Assembly: GCA_021802945.1 (NCBI GenBank)
Contig: JAJZRE010000008.1
Coordinates: forward strand, 1-32,693
Source of the DNA: Pseudomonadota bacterium
GTDB lineage: Bacteria; Pseudomonadota; Gammaproteobacteria; Burkholderiales; Thiobacillaceae
DNA length: 32,693 nucleotides
Direction of reading: 5' to 3'
In this document: in pieces, positions 23,901 through 31,659 of the stretch
Layout: every line of letters begins with the position of its first letter
How positions within the stretch are numbered: the first letter of the stretch is position 1
Translations under genes and position numbers: made by a program
Notes under the pieces: model-generated
What the model was told of the DNA's origin: nothing
The model's database searches: none
What the model saw: the letters and a program-made list of their open reading frames with translations, nothing else

Positions 23901-24524
23901 ATGTTCCCGATCAAGAAGCACCTCGCTCGTGCCGGTGTCATGCTGGCCGTCGCGGCCATGGCAGGCTGTTCCGGCACGCCGACCTATCCGCCCGCCCCCG
24001 CGCAGACAGGCAAATACAGCTGGAACTACCTGATCGGCCCGGGCGACTCGGTCCAGGTTTTTGTCTGGCGCAATCCGGAGGTGTCCGGCACCTTCCCGGT
24101 GCGTCCCGACGGCAAGATGACCATGAACCTGGTCGAGGATATCCAGGCCTCCGGCAAGACCCCCAGCCAGCTCGCCCGCGATATCGAAAAATCGCTTGGC
24201 AAATACATCCAGGAGCCCATCGTCACCGTCATCGTCGCCGGCGGCATCGGCCCGTTCGACCAGCAGATCCGGGTGGTGGGCGAGGCGGCCAAGCCGCAGG
24301 CGCTGAACTACCGCGAAAACATGAGCCTGATCGATCTGATGATCGCGGTCGGCGGCCTGACCGATTACGCGGCCGGCAACAAGGCCTACATCCTGCGCAC
24401 GGTGGACGGCAAGCAGGAACGTCTCGGTGTGCGTCTCGACGATCTGCTGCGCGGCGGGGACACCTCGGCCAACGTCGATATGCGTCCGGGCGATGTGCTG
24501 GTCGTGCCCGAAACCCTGTTCTGA
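23901..24524 (+). CDS. XrtA/PEP-CTERM-type exopolysaccharide export lipoprotein
   Basis: A 207-residue Wza-family outer-membrane lipoprotein that forms the export channel for polysaccharide. The signal peptide ends in lipobox MAGC (C23). The polysaccharide export domain starts at YLIGPGDSVQVFVWRNPEVSG, followed by VRPDGKMTMNLVEDIQA and SLBB-like segments (IRVVGEAAKPQAL, LIDLMIAVGGLTDYAAGN). It ends with VDMRPGDVLVVPETLF. Compact size is typical of the XrtA-associated type (EpsE-like). Excellent Shine-Dalgarno (AAGGAGG) 6 bases before the ATG. First gene of the cluster. Confidence 0.93.
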   Translation: MFPIKKHLARAGVMLAVAAMAGCSGTPTYPPAPAQTGKYSWNYLIGPGDSVQVFVWRNPEVSGTFPVRPDGKMTMNLVEDIQASGKTPSQLARDIEKSLGKYIQEPIVTVIVAGGIGPFDQQIRVVGEAAKPQALNYRENMSLIDLMIAVGGLTDYAAGNKAYILRTVDGKQERLGVRLDDLLRGGDTSANVDMRPGDVLVVPETLF

Positions 24525-24533
24525 AACGTGTCT

Positions 24534-24552
24534 GCGCCGCCTTGAGCGGCGC
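24534..24552 (+). terminator. Intercistronic hairpin after the export gene
   Basis: GCGCCGC pairs perfectly with GCGGCGC across a CTTGA loop, followed by TTCTT. It lies in the 50-base gap before the chain-length gene. It may be a weak terminator or an mRNA-stabilising hairpin that sets the ratio of the first gene to the rest. Confidence 0.5.
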
Positions 24553-24574
24553 TTCTTGATGGCGGAACGCGCAC

Positions 24575-26110
24575 ATGGATCAACTGTTGCAGCAAATTCT
24601 GGGCCATGCCAAGGCGACCTGGCAGCGTCGCTGGTGGGGCGTGGCGGTGGCCTGGCTGGTGTGCATCGTCGGCTGGACCTGGGTGATGCTGATCCCGGAC
24701 CGCTATGAGGCATCGGCGCGCGTCTACGTGGATACGCAAACCCTGTTGCGGCCGCTGCTGTCCGGACTGGCGGTCGAGCCCAACGTCGAGCAGCAGATCA
24801 AGCTGATGACGCGTCAGCTGGTGAGCCGGCCCACGCTGGAAAAAGTCGCCCGCATGACCGACATGGACGTGAAGGCGAAAACGGCCGAGCAGACCGAAAG
24901 CATGCTCACTGGTCTGGCGGAAAAGATCACCATCGCGGATGCCGGCAGGGAAAACCTCTACACCATCAGCTATCAGGACGCCAACGCCGATCTCGCCAAG
25001 AAGGTGGTGCAGTCATTGCTGACCATTTTCGTGGAAACCAGCCTCGGCAAGACCCGCCAGGACATTTCCAGTTCGGCGCGCTTCATCGAGGGGCAGTTGC
25101 AGGACTACCTGCAAAAGCTGAACGACGCCGAGAGCGCGCTCAAGGAATTCAAGCAGAAGCATATCGGCATGATGCCGGGGCAGGGCGGCGACTACTACAC
25201 GAAGCTGGCCGAGGTGAGCGGCCAGCTGCGCCAGGCGCAGCTGGACCAGCAGGAAGCGGTCAACCGCCGCGACCAGCTGAAGCGCCAGCTGGCGGACGAG
25301 GAGCCCGAGATCACGGCATCGGCAGCGGCCGGCGCGGACACCAGCGAGATCGATGGCCGCATCCAGGCGCTGCAAAAGCAGCTCGACCAGTTGCGTCTGC
25401 AGTACACCGACCTGCATCCCGATGTCCAGTCGACCAGGCGTCTGATCGAAAAGCTCGAGGCGGAGAAGAAAGCCGAACTGGCAAAGCGCAGGGCCGACCC
25501 GTCGGGCAGCAAGGCCCAGAACCCGGTCTATCAGCAGCTCACCATCTCCATCGCGGAAGCGGATGCGACCGTGTCCTCCCTGCGGGCGCGGGTGGCGGAG
25601 TACCAGCGCCGCTATGCAGAACTGCGCAATGCATCCAACATGATTCCCCAGGTGGAACAGGAATACACCCAGCTGACGCGCAACTACGACATCTACAAGC
25701 AGAACTACGACGATCTGCTGAAGCGCCGCGAGTCCGTCACCATGTCGGGCGATGTCGAGAGCAAGACCGACACGGTCGACTTCCGCGTGATCGATCCGCC
25801 GTTCGTTCCGAGCAAGCCGGCGTGGCCGAACCGCCCGCTGCTGCTGTCGCTGGTGACGCTGGGCGGGCTGGCGGCGGGCATCGCGGTGGCCTTCCTTGTG
25901 AGCCAGCTGCGCCGGACTGTGACCGATCGCCGTGCCCTGCGCGAGCTGACCGGCCTGCCGCTGCTGGGGGCGGTGTCGCGGGTGGAAACCGATGAGAGCC
26001 TGCGCCGCAAGCGCAAGGGGCTGATGACGTATCTGGCCGCGCTGGGCAGCCTGATTGGCGCCTATGGCGCCGTAATGATCCTGCAACTGCTTGTGTCGCG
26101 CGCGGGCTAG
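24575..26110 (+). CDS. XrtA-system polysaccharide chain-length determinant (Wzz family)
   Basis: A 511-residue inner-membrane polysaccharide co-polymerase. The Wzz domain is at the N-terminus with a membrane segment near residues 22-40 (GVAVAWLVCIVGWTWVML) followed by YEASARVYVDTQTLL. A long periplasmic coiled coil fills about residues 170-390. The proline-rich FRVIDPPFVPSKPAWPNRP precedes the second membrane segment, the usual end of the Wzz module. A third hydrophobic stretch closes the protein. No kinase domain is fused; the kinase is the next gene. It sets chain length with the autokinase. Confidence 0.93.
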   Translation: MDQLLQQILGHAKATWQRRWWGVAVAWLVCIVGWTWVMLIPDRYEASARVYVDTQTLLRPLLSGLAVEPNVEQQIKLMTRQLVSRPTLEKVARMTDMDVKAKTAEQTESMLTGLAEKITIADAGRENLYTISYQDANADLAKKVVQSLLTIFVETSLGKTRQDISSSARFIEGQLQDYLQKLNDAESALKEFKQKHIGMMPGQGGDYYTKLAEVSGQLRQAQLDQQEAVNRRDQLKRQLADEEPEITASAAAGADTSEIDGRIQALQKQLDQLRLQYTDLHPDVQSTRRLIEKLEAEKKAELAKRRADPSGSKAQNPVYQQLTISIAEADATVSSLRARVAEYQRRYAELRNASNMIPQVEQEYTQLTRNYDIYKQNYDDLLKRRESVTMSGDVESKTDTVDFRVIDPPFVPSKPAWPNRPLLLSLVTLGGLAAGIAVAFLVSQLRRTVTDRRALRELTGLPLLGAVSRVETDESLRRKRKGLMTYLAALGSLIGAYGAVMILQLLVSRAG

Positions 26111-26118
26111 GAGAGACC

Positions 26119-27060
26119 ATGAGCATCATTGAAAAAGCGGCGGGCAGAATGGGTGCGGGTGCGTCTCACCCGGCTCCCCAGGACGGTCCCGGCGATGCCG
26201 GCCACGACGCCAGCCTGATCGAAAATGCGCTCAACAAGCAGCGCGGCGGCCAGGCCGCGCCCTTCGTCGCCACCCCGGTCGACCCGATATTCAATTCGCC
26301 CGACACCACCGCGATGGAAGGCGGGAGCCAGGTGCAGTCGATCAACCTCGCGCGCCTGCATCGCATGGGCGTGGTCGCGCCGGACGCCGAGAAAAGCCAG
26401 ATCGCCGAGGAGTTCCGCATCATCAAGCGGCCGCTCATCGCCAATGCCTTCGGCCAGGGCACCGCGCGGGTCAGGAACGGCAACCTCATCATGATCACCA
26501 GCTCGTTGCCCGGCGAAGGCAAAAGCTTCGTTGCGATCAACCTGGCGATCTCGATGGCGATGGAGATGGACCGCACCGTGCTGCTGATCGATGCCGACGT
26601 CGCCAAGCCGCGCGTACCGGAATACCTCGGCATCCAGGCCGACAAGGGTCTGCTCGACGTGCTGCAGGACAAGGATCTGAAGCTGTCCGACGTCCTGATC
26701 AAGACCGACATCGCCAAGCTGACCGTGCTGCCTGCCGGCCGCACCTACAAGCGCGCGACCGAATTGCTGGCGAGTGCCGCCATGACCCGCCTGGTCGAGG
26801 ACATCGGCAACCGCTACCCCGACCGCATCATCCTGTTCGACTCGCCGCCGCTGCTGGCCACCAGCGAAGCGAGCGTGCTGGCGACCCACATGGGCCAGAT
26901 CGTCATGGTGGTGGAAGCCGAAAAAACCTCGCAGGAGGCGGTGCGCGAGGCCCTGAGCCACATCCAGTCCTGCGAAGTCGTCGGCATGCTGCTGAACAAG
27001 ACCACGCCGACCCCGGGCGCCGATTACTACTATGGCTACTACGGCAGTTATGGCAAATAA
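26119..27060 (+). CDS. XrtA-associated tyrosine autokinase
   Basis: A 313-residue BY-kinase. An N-terminal linker of about 90 residues precedes the P-loop ATPase: Walker A SSLPGEGKS (about 128-136), Walker A' LLIDADVAKPRV and Walker B RIILFDSPPLL. The C-terminus carries the phosphorylated tyrosine cluster (DYYYGYYGSYGK). It cycles between phosphorylated states with the chain-length protein to control polymer length and export. It starts 8 bases after that gene. Its 3' end overlaps the next gene, so the tyrosine-cluster codons double as the beta-barrel gene's 5' end. Confidence 0.94.
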   Translation: MSIIEKAAGRMGAGASHPAPQDGPGDAGHDASLIENALNKQRGGQAAPFVATPVDPIFNSPDTTAMEGGSQVQSINLARLHRMGVVAPDAEKSQIAEEFRIIKRPLIANAFGQGTARVRNGNLIMITSSLPGEGKSFVAINLAISMAMEMDRTVLLIDADVAKPRVPEYLGIQADKGLLDVLQDKDLKLSDVLIKTDIAKLTVLPAGRTYKRATELLASAAMTRLVEDIGNRYPDRIILFDSPPLLATSEASVLATHMGQIVMVVEAEKTSQEAVREALSHIQSCEVVGMLLNKTTPTPGADYYYGYYGSYGK

Positions 27061-28567
27061 GCCCTGCGCCGGTGCGGCGGCGCGCCGGCGCGTTCCCGCT
27101 GCAGGCGCTTTTTCCGTTGTTGCGCTGGCCTTCGCGTCACCCGCGCATGCCCTCGACTGGCGCTTCGAGCCTTCCCTGAGCGCGTCGGCCATCTACACTG
27201 ACAACATCAATCAGAGTTCAAGCAACCCGCAGGACGGCTTGATTCTCAGCGCGACTCCGGGCTTCACGCTGCAGTCCAAAGGGTCGCGCCGGGTGCAGGC
27301 CAGCATGCAATACGGACTCAGCGGCGTGACACGTTTCGGCGGCAATCAGAGCGACAATTTCTATCACAACCTCACCGCGGTGGGGAAGGCTGAGCTGGCC
27401 AGGGACTTTCTGTTCATCGACGGCAGCGCCCACATCTCGCAGCAACTGATCTCGCTCCTGGGTTCGCCCGCCGACGCGACTGTCAACAATAGCAACCGGG
27501 CCACCGTCGGCACCTACTCGATCAGCCCCTACCTGCAGAGGCGACTCGGCACCTTTGCGAATGCGCAGGTGCGCTACACGGCCAGCGGGGCGATTTTCGA
27601 TAACCAGGCCGTCAATGCCAACAATTCCAGCGTGAATGCGGTCACGGCGGGTTTGGCCAGCGGCACCCGTTTCGACGATCTTACCTGGGGCCTGGATTAT
27701 TCCCTCCGCAAGGCGGACTACCGCAGCGGCGTCAGCACCACGTTCGAAAGCGCAAGCGCCAGGCTGGGCTACGCCCTCACGCGCAAATTCCGCGTGTTCG
27801 GCACCGTGGGTCATGACTGGAACGACTACCCGAGCCTGACCGCAACGAGCGGCGCTTCCTACAGTGCCGGATTCGGCTGGGCGCCCTCGCGCCGCACCAG
27901 CGTCGAGGCGTCCGCCGGCAAGCGCTACTTCGGCAACACCTACAGCCTGTCGGCGCGCCACCGCACCCGCATGTCGAACTGGAACGCCAGCTATTCCGAG
28001 GATGCCAGCGATATCACCCAGTTCCTGTTCACCAGCGGAACCCGATACAACTACCTGTGCCCGGACGCCCAGGGCAACCCTCAGATCATCACGGACTGGC
28101 CGTACAGCTTTCCGCCTTCGTCCGGCTGCCTCCAATTCGGTGGAACCCCGGGGCTGATGTTCGACCTGCGCAGCGGCGTGTTCATTGCCAGGACCGCGCG
28201 CGCCGGCGTGAGCTGGGGCATCCGCAAGGTGACCTATTCGCTCAATTATTCCGATTCGAGGCGCATGTTTGTCGCGGCAAACGTCGAGGACCGAACCCAG
28301 TCCCTTGGGGCAACGGCGATCTACCGCATGACGCCGCGAACATCGCTCAACGGCGGGCTCACCCTGACGCGAACCCACATGCCAGCCGAACTGGTCGGTA
28401 CGCTGCACGACGACGACTTGATGATATTCAGCCTGGGGGTCAGCCACAGCTTCGCGGAGAAACTGGATGGCGCGCTGATTTTCCGCCATATCAAGCGGGA
28501 TTCGAACGTGGCCACGTACGGCTACGACGAAAACAATCTCATGGCCTCGGTCAACATGCGTTTCTGA
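27032..28567 (+). CDS. PEP-CTERM system-associated outer-membrane beta-barrel protein
   Basis: A protein of 511 residues from the ATG at 27032, or 505 from the ATG at 27050. It has a signal peptide ending near AFASPAHA, then LDWRFEPSLSASAIYTDNINQ and repeating amphipathic strands typical of a large beta-barrel. The C-terminus ends in Phe (MASVNMRF), the outer-membrane insertion signal. This matches the TIGR03016-type family found in XrtA loci; its exact role in polysaccharide secretion is not established. It overlaps the kinase gene by 29 or 11 bases. An 83-base gap with a sigma-54 site follows. Confidence 0.88.
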   Translation: MATTAVMANKPCAGAAARRRVPAAGAFSVVALAFASPAHALDWRFEPSLSASAIYTDNINQSSSNPQDGLILSATPGFTLQSKGSRRVQASMQYGLSGVTRFGGNQSDNFYHNLTAVGKAELARDFLFIDGSAHISQQLISLLGSPADATVNNSNRATVGTYSISPYLQRRLGTFANAQVRYTASGAIFDNQAVNANNSSVNAVTAGLASGTRFDDLTWGLDYSLRKADYRSGVSTTFESASARLGYALTRKFRVFGTVGHDWNDYPSLTATSGASYSAGFGWAPSRRTSVEASAGKRYFGNTYSLSARHRTRMSNWNASYSEDASDITQFLFTSGTRYNYLCPDAQGNPQIITDWPYSFPPSSGCLQFGGTPGLMFDLRSGVFIARTARAGVSWGIRKVTYSLNYSDSRRMFVAANVEDRTQSLGATAIYRMTPRTSLNGGLTLTRTHMPAELVGTLHDDDLMIFSLGVSHSFAEKLDGALIFRHIKRDSNVATYGYDENNLMASVNMRF

Positions 28568-28580
28568 CCGGCCTGCGGAA

Positions 28581-28596
28581 TGGCACAGCCGTTGCT
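28581..28596 (+). promoter_or_regulatory. Sigma-54 (-24/-12) promoter before the XrtA-associated ATPase gene
   Basis: The sequence TGGCACAGCCGTTGCT matches the consensus TGGCACG-N4-TTGCW at every defined position but one (A for G at position 7), with exact GG-to-GC spacing. Transcription would begin near 28607, 44 bases before the ATPase ATG. It lies in a true intergenic gap. Sigma-54 with PrsK/PrsR regulators is known to act in PEP-CTERM systems, which fits the context. Confidence 0.65.
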
Positions 28597-28626
28597 TCGC
28601 ATGACGTAAGCCCGCCTGGCTGTGCC
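28582..28626 (+). repeat. Inverted repeat flanking the sigma-54 start region
   Basis: GGCACAGCC (28582-28590) is repeated inverted as GGCTGTGCC (28618-28626) with 27 bases between. One arm lies inside the sigma-54 promoter and the other in the presumed leader of the ATPase message. It could form a hairpin in read-through transcripts from upstream. Confidence 0.55.
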
Positions 28627-28650
28627 CCACTACGAGATAACGGATTGTCC

Positions 28651-29685
28651 ATGTACGAAGACTACTACCGCTTTAGCGCCAAGCCGTTCCAGCTCAACCC
28701 CGACCCGCGGTTCTTCTTCGGATCCAAGGGGCACAAGCGGGCGATGGCCTATCTGGATTACGGCCTGTCGCTGGGCGAGGGCTTCATCGTCATCACCGGC
28801 GAAGTCGGCGCCGGCAAGACCACGCTGGTGCGCAACCTGTTCCGCCAGCTCGAGGCCCACAACCTGGTCGCGGCGCAACTGGTGTCGACCCAGCTGGACG
28901 CCGAGGACACGCTGCGCAGCGTCGCCGCCTCGTTTGGCCTGGAGCATGAGGGGATGACCAAGTCGGCCCTGCTGAAGAACCTCGAGGACTTCCTGGGCGC
29001 GGCGGCCCGTCAGGGCAAGCGCGCCCTGCTGGTGGTGGACGAAGCGCAGAACCTGACGCCGCGCGCGGTGGAAGAGCTGCGCATGCTGTCCAATTTCCAG
29101 AACAACGAGCGCTCGCTGATCCAGACCTTCCTGCTGGGGCAGCCCGAATTCCGCGGCATCCTGCAAAGCCCGGACATGCAGCAGCTGCGCCAGCGCGTGG
29201 TGGCCTCGTATCACCTGGGCCCGCTCGACGCCGACGAAACGCGCGGGTACATCGAGCATCGCCTGCGCACCGTCGGCTGGCAGGGCGCGCCGAGCTTCGA
29301 CGACGCGGCGTTCGTCACGCTGCACCGGTTTGCCGGGGGCATTCCGCGCCGCCTCAACACCACCTGCGATCGCCTGCTGCTGTTCGGCTTTCTCGAGGAA
29401 AAGAGCCACTTCGGCGAGGCCGAGGTCAACGAGGTGATTGCCGACCTCAAGAACGAAGTCGCCCACCAGGACTTCCACGGCGCCCCCGGCGTCAACAACC
29501 ACGCCCCCGCGGGAAGCGTGCTGCATGGCGAAGACACGGCCCGGCTGACGCAGCGCGTCGAGCAGATGGAACGGTCGGTCAATCGCATCCTGCCCATCGT
29601 GCGCAAGATCCTCTACACCGTGAGCGAGCGGCAGCAGGCGGCGGACGGGGACGGCCCGCCCGAACAGAGCGAAGCGGCCCATTGA
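28651..29685 (+). CDS. XrtA/PEP-CTERM system-associated ATPase (ExeA-like)
   Basis: A 344-residue AAA ATPase. The start MYEDYYRFSAKPFQLNPDP is characteristic of the ExeA-like group. Walker A is GEVGAGKTT (50-58), Walker B is ALLVVDEAQNL, and the sensor/arginine region includes RQRVVASYHLGPL. The C-terminal tail after about 265 is variable and may bind a partner. It matches the TIGR03015-type ATPase always seen in XrtA loci. Its role in the polysaccharide or sorting system is not biochemically defined. It probably has its own sigma-54 promoter. Its stop overlaps a TTG that could start wecB; the better wecB ATG is 5 bases on. Confidence 0.92.
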   Translation: MYEDYYRFSAKPFQLNPDPRFFFGSKGHKRAMAYLDYGLSLGEGFIVITGEVGAGKTTLVRNLFRQLEAHNLVAAQLVSTQLDAEDTLRSVAASFGLEHEGMTKSALLKNLEDFLGAAARQGKRALLVVDEAQNLTPRAVEELRMLSNFQNNERSLIQTFLLGQPEFRGILQSPDMQQLRQRVVASYHLGPLDADETRGYIEHRLRTVGWQGAPSFDDAAFVTLHRFAGGIPRRLNTTCDRLLLFGFLEEKSHFGEAEVNEVIADLKNEVAHQDFHGAPGVNNHAPAGSVLHGEDTARLTQRVEQMERSVNRILPIVRKILYTVSERQQAADGDGPPEQSEAAH

Positions 29686-29690
29686 GCGCC

Positions 29691-30812
29691 ATGACCCAGG
29701 TCTTATGCGTCGCGGGCGCGCGCCCCAACTTCATGAAAATCGCCCCGGTGATGGCGGCGCTGGTCGAGACCGGCATTGCCGCGCAACTGCTGCATACCGG
29801 CCAGCATTACGACGCCGCGATGAGCGACGGCTTCTTCGCCGACCTCGGCATCCCGCGTCCCGACCATCATCTCGAAGTCGGCTCCGGCAGCCATGCGGTG
29901 CAGACGGCCGAGGTGATGAAGCGCTTCGAGCCCGTTCTGGAAAGCGTGCGGCCGCAGGCGGTCCTGGTGGTCGGCGATGTCAACTCCACCATCGCGTGCG
30001 CCCTGGTCGCGGCCAAGCGCGGCGTGCGCGTGGTCCATGTCGAGGCCGGCCTGCGCAGCTACGACCGCAGCATGCCGGAGGAAATCAACCGCGTCTTGAC
30101 CGACCAGATCTCCGACCTGCTGTTCACCACCGAGCGCGGCGCGCTGGCCAACCTGCAGCGCGAGGGGATCGACGCCGCGCGCGTCGAGTTCGTCGGCAAC
30201 GTGATGATCGACACCCTGCACCGCAATCTCGAACGCGCGGTGCCGGCCGCCCGGACGCTGGGCACCGCGCTGCCGCAGTACGCGGTGCTGACGCTGCACC
30301 GGCCCTCCAACGTGGATGACGCGGCGACGCTCGCCGCGCTGCTGGACGTGGTCGGCGAAATCAACCGCCGTTTGCCGGTGGTGATCCCCCTGCATCCGCG
30401 CACGCGCGGCAACATCGAGCGGTTTGGCTTAACCGCCAGGCTCGACGGCCTGCGCATCCTGCCGCCGGTGGGCTACCTGGAAATGCTCGGCCTGATGCGC
30501 GACGCCAGGCTCGTGCTCACCGATTCCGGCGGCATCCAGGAAGAAACCACGGCGCTGGGCGTGCCGTGCCTCACCCTGCGCGACAACACCGAGCGCCCGG
30601 TCACGATCGCCGAAGGCACCAATACGCTGGTCGGACCCCATCCCGACGCGATCCGTGCCGCGTTCAACGACGTCATGACGAACGGCGGCAAGGCCGGGCG
30701 CATTCCCGAATACTGGGACGGCAGGGCGGCGATGCGCATCGCGCACACGCTGCAAGGCTGGCTGCCGGGCCAGAAGGGCATTCACACCCTGCCGGGCACG
30801 AGGATCGCGTGA
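29691..30812 (+). CDS. wecB: UDP-N-acetylglucosamine 2-epimerase (non-hydrolysing)
   Basis: A 373-residue epimerase giving UDP-ManNAc from UDP-GlcNAc, a precursor for the exported polysaccharide. Conserved blocks are VAGARPNFMKIAPVM, TGQHYDAAMSDGFF, VHVEAGLRSYDRSMPEEINR, TLHRPSNVDD, LTDSGGIQEE and the LRDNTERPVTI end region. The ATG at 29691 is preferred over a TTG at 29682 that overlaps the ATPase stop. Its stop overlaps the deacetylase start by one base (TGATG). Confidence 0.95.
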   Translation: MTQVLCVAGARPNFMKIAPVMAALVETGIAAQLLHTGQHYDAAMSDGFFADLGIPRPDHHLEVGSGSHAVQTAEVMKRFEPVLESVRPQAVLVVGDVNSTIACALVAAKRGVRVVHVEAGLRSYDRSMPEEINRVLTDQISDLLFTTERGALANLQREGIDAARVEFVGNVMIDTLHRNLERAVPAARTLGTALPQYAVLTLHRPSNVDDAATLAALLDVVGEINRRLPVVIPLHPRTRGNIERFGLTARLDGLRILPPVGYLEMLGLMRDARLVLTDSGGIQEETTALGVPCLTLRDNTERPVTIAEGTNTLVGPHPDAIRAAFNDVMTNGGKAGRIPEYWDGRAAMRIAHTLQGWLPGQKGIHTLPGTRIA

Positions 30813-31657
30813 TGGCCGCGCGCATCAGGAACGCCATGTCGATCGACGTCGAGGATTATTTCCAGGTCTCGGCGTTTGCCCCGCATATCCGGCGCGAAGA
30901 CTGGGACGCGCTGCCGTGCCGGGTCGAGCGCAACGTCGACGTGATTCTCGGTCTGCTCGACGAGGCCGATGCCAGGGCGACGTTTTTCACCCTGGGCTGG
31001 ATCGCCGAGCGCTATCCGCAGGTGGTGCGCCGCATCGTCGACAACGGCCACGAACTCGCCAGTCACGGCTACGGCCACCAGCGCGCGAGCGACCTGACGC
31101 CCGGGCAGTTCCGCGAAGACATCACCCGCGCCAAGCACATGCTCGAAGACCTCGGCGGCGTCGCCATCCGGGGCTATCGCGCCCCGAGTTTCTCCATCAA
31201 CCGGAACAACTGGTGGGCGGTCGAGGAACTCGAGAACGCCGGCTACGTATACAGCTCGAGCATCTATCCGGTGCGCCACGACCATTACGGCATGCCCGAT
31301 GCGCCGCGCTTTCCGCACCGTCCAAACGGCGAGGCCGGCATTCTCGAACTGCCGCCCACCACGGTGCCGCTGATGGGGCGCAACTGGCCCGCCGCGGGCG
31401 GCGGCTGGTTCCGCCTGCTGCCGTATTCGATGTCGCGCTGGATGCTGAATCGGGTCAATGAGCGGGACCGCGCGCCCTGCATGTTCTATTTCCATCCCTG
31501 GGAACTCGATGCCGGTCAGCCTCGCCAGACCGGCCTGTCGGCCCGGACGCGCTTCCGCCATTACGTCAATCTGCAACGCATGCCGGGCAGGCTGCGCAAA
31601 CTGCTGAGCGATTTCGAATGGGACCGCGTGGACCGCGTGTTCCTGCCCGGCCATTGA
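30812..31657 (+). CDS. XrtA-system polysaccharide deacetylase
   Basis: A 281-residue NodB-like deacetylase of the PEP-CTERM locus type. The catalytic/metal region is MSIDVEDYFQ (D12, D15), and the HxxxH motif is S84-H85-GYG-H89 in HELASHGYGHQ. Other blocks are ATFFTLGWIAERYP, GYRAPSFSI and the C-terminal FYFHPWELD. No signal peptide is seen, so it probably acts in the cytoplasm on lipid-linked or nucleotide precursors. The start ATG overlaps the wecB stop; M9 (30836) is an alternative. Confidence 0.93.
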   Translation: MAARIRNAMSIDVEDYFQVSAFAPHIRREDWDALPCRVERNVDVILGLLDEADARATFFTLGWIAERYPQVVRRIVDNGHELASHGYGHQRASDLTPGQFREDITRAKHMLEDLGGVAIRGYRAPSFSINRNNWWAVEELENAGYVYSSSIYPVRHDHYGMPDAPRFPHRPNGEAGILELPPTTVPLMGRNWPAAGGGWFRLLPYSMSRWMLNRVNERDRAPCMFYFHPWELDAGQPRQTGLSARTRFRHYVNLQRMPGRLRKLLSDFEWDRVDRVFLPGH

Positions 31658-31659
31658 AC

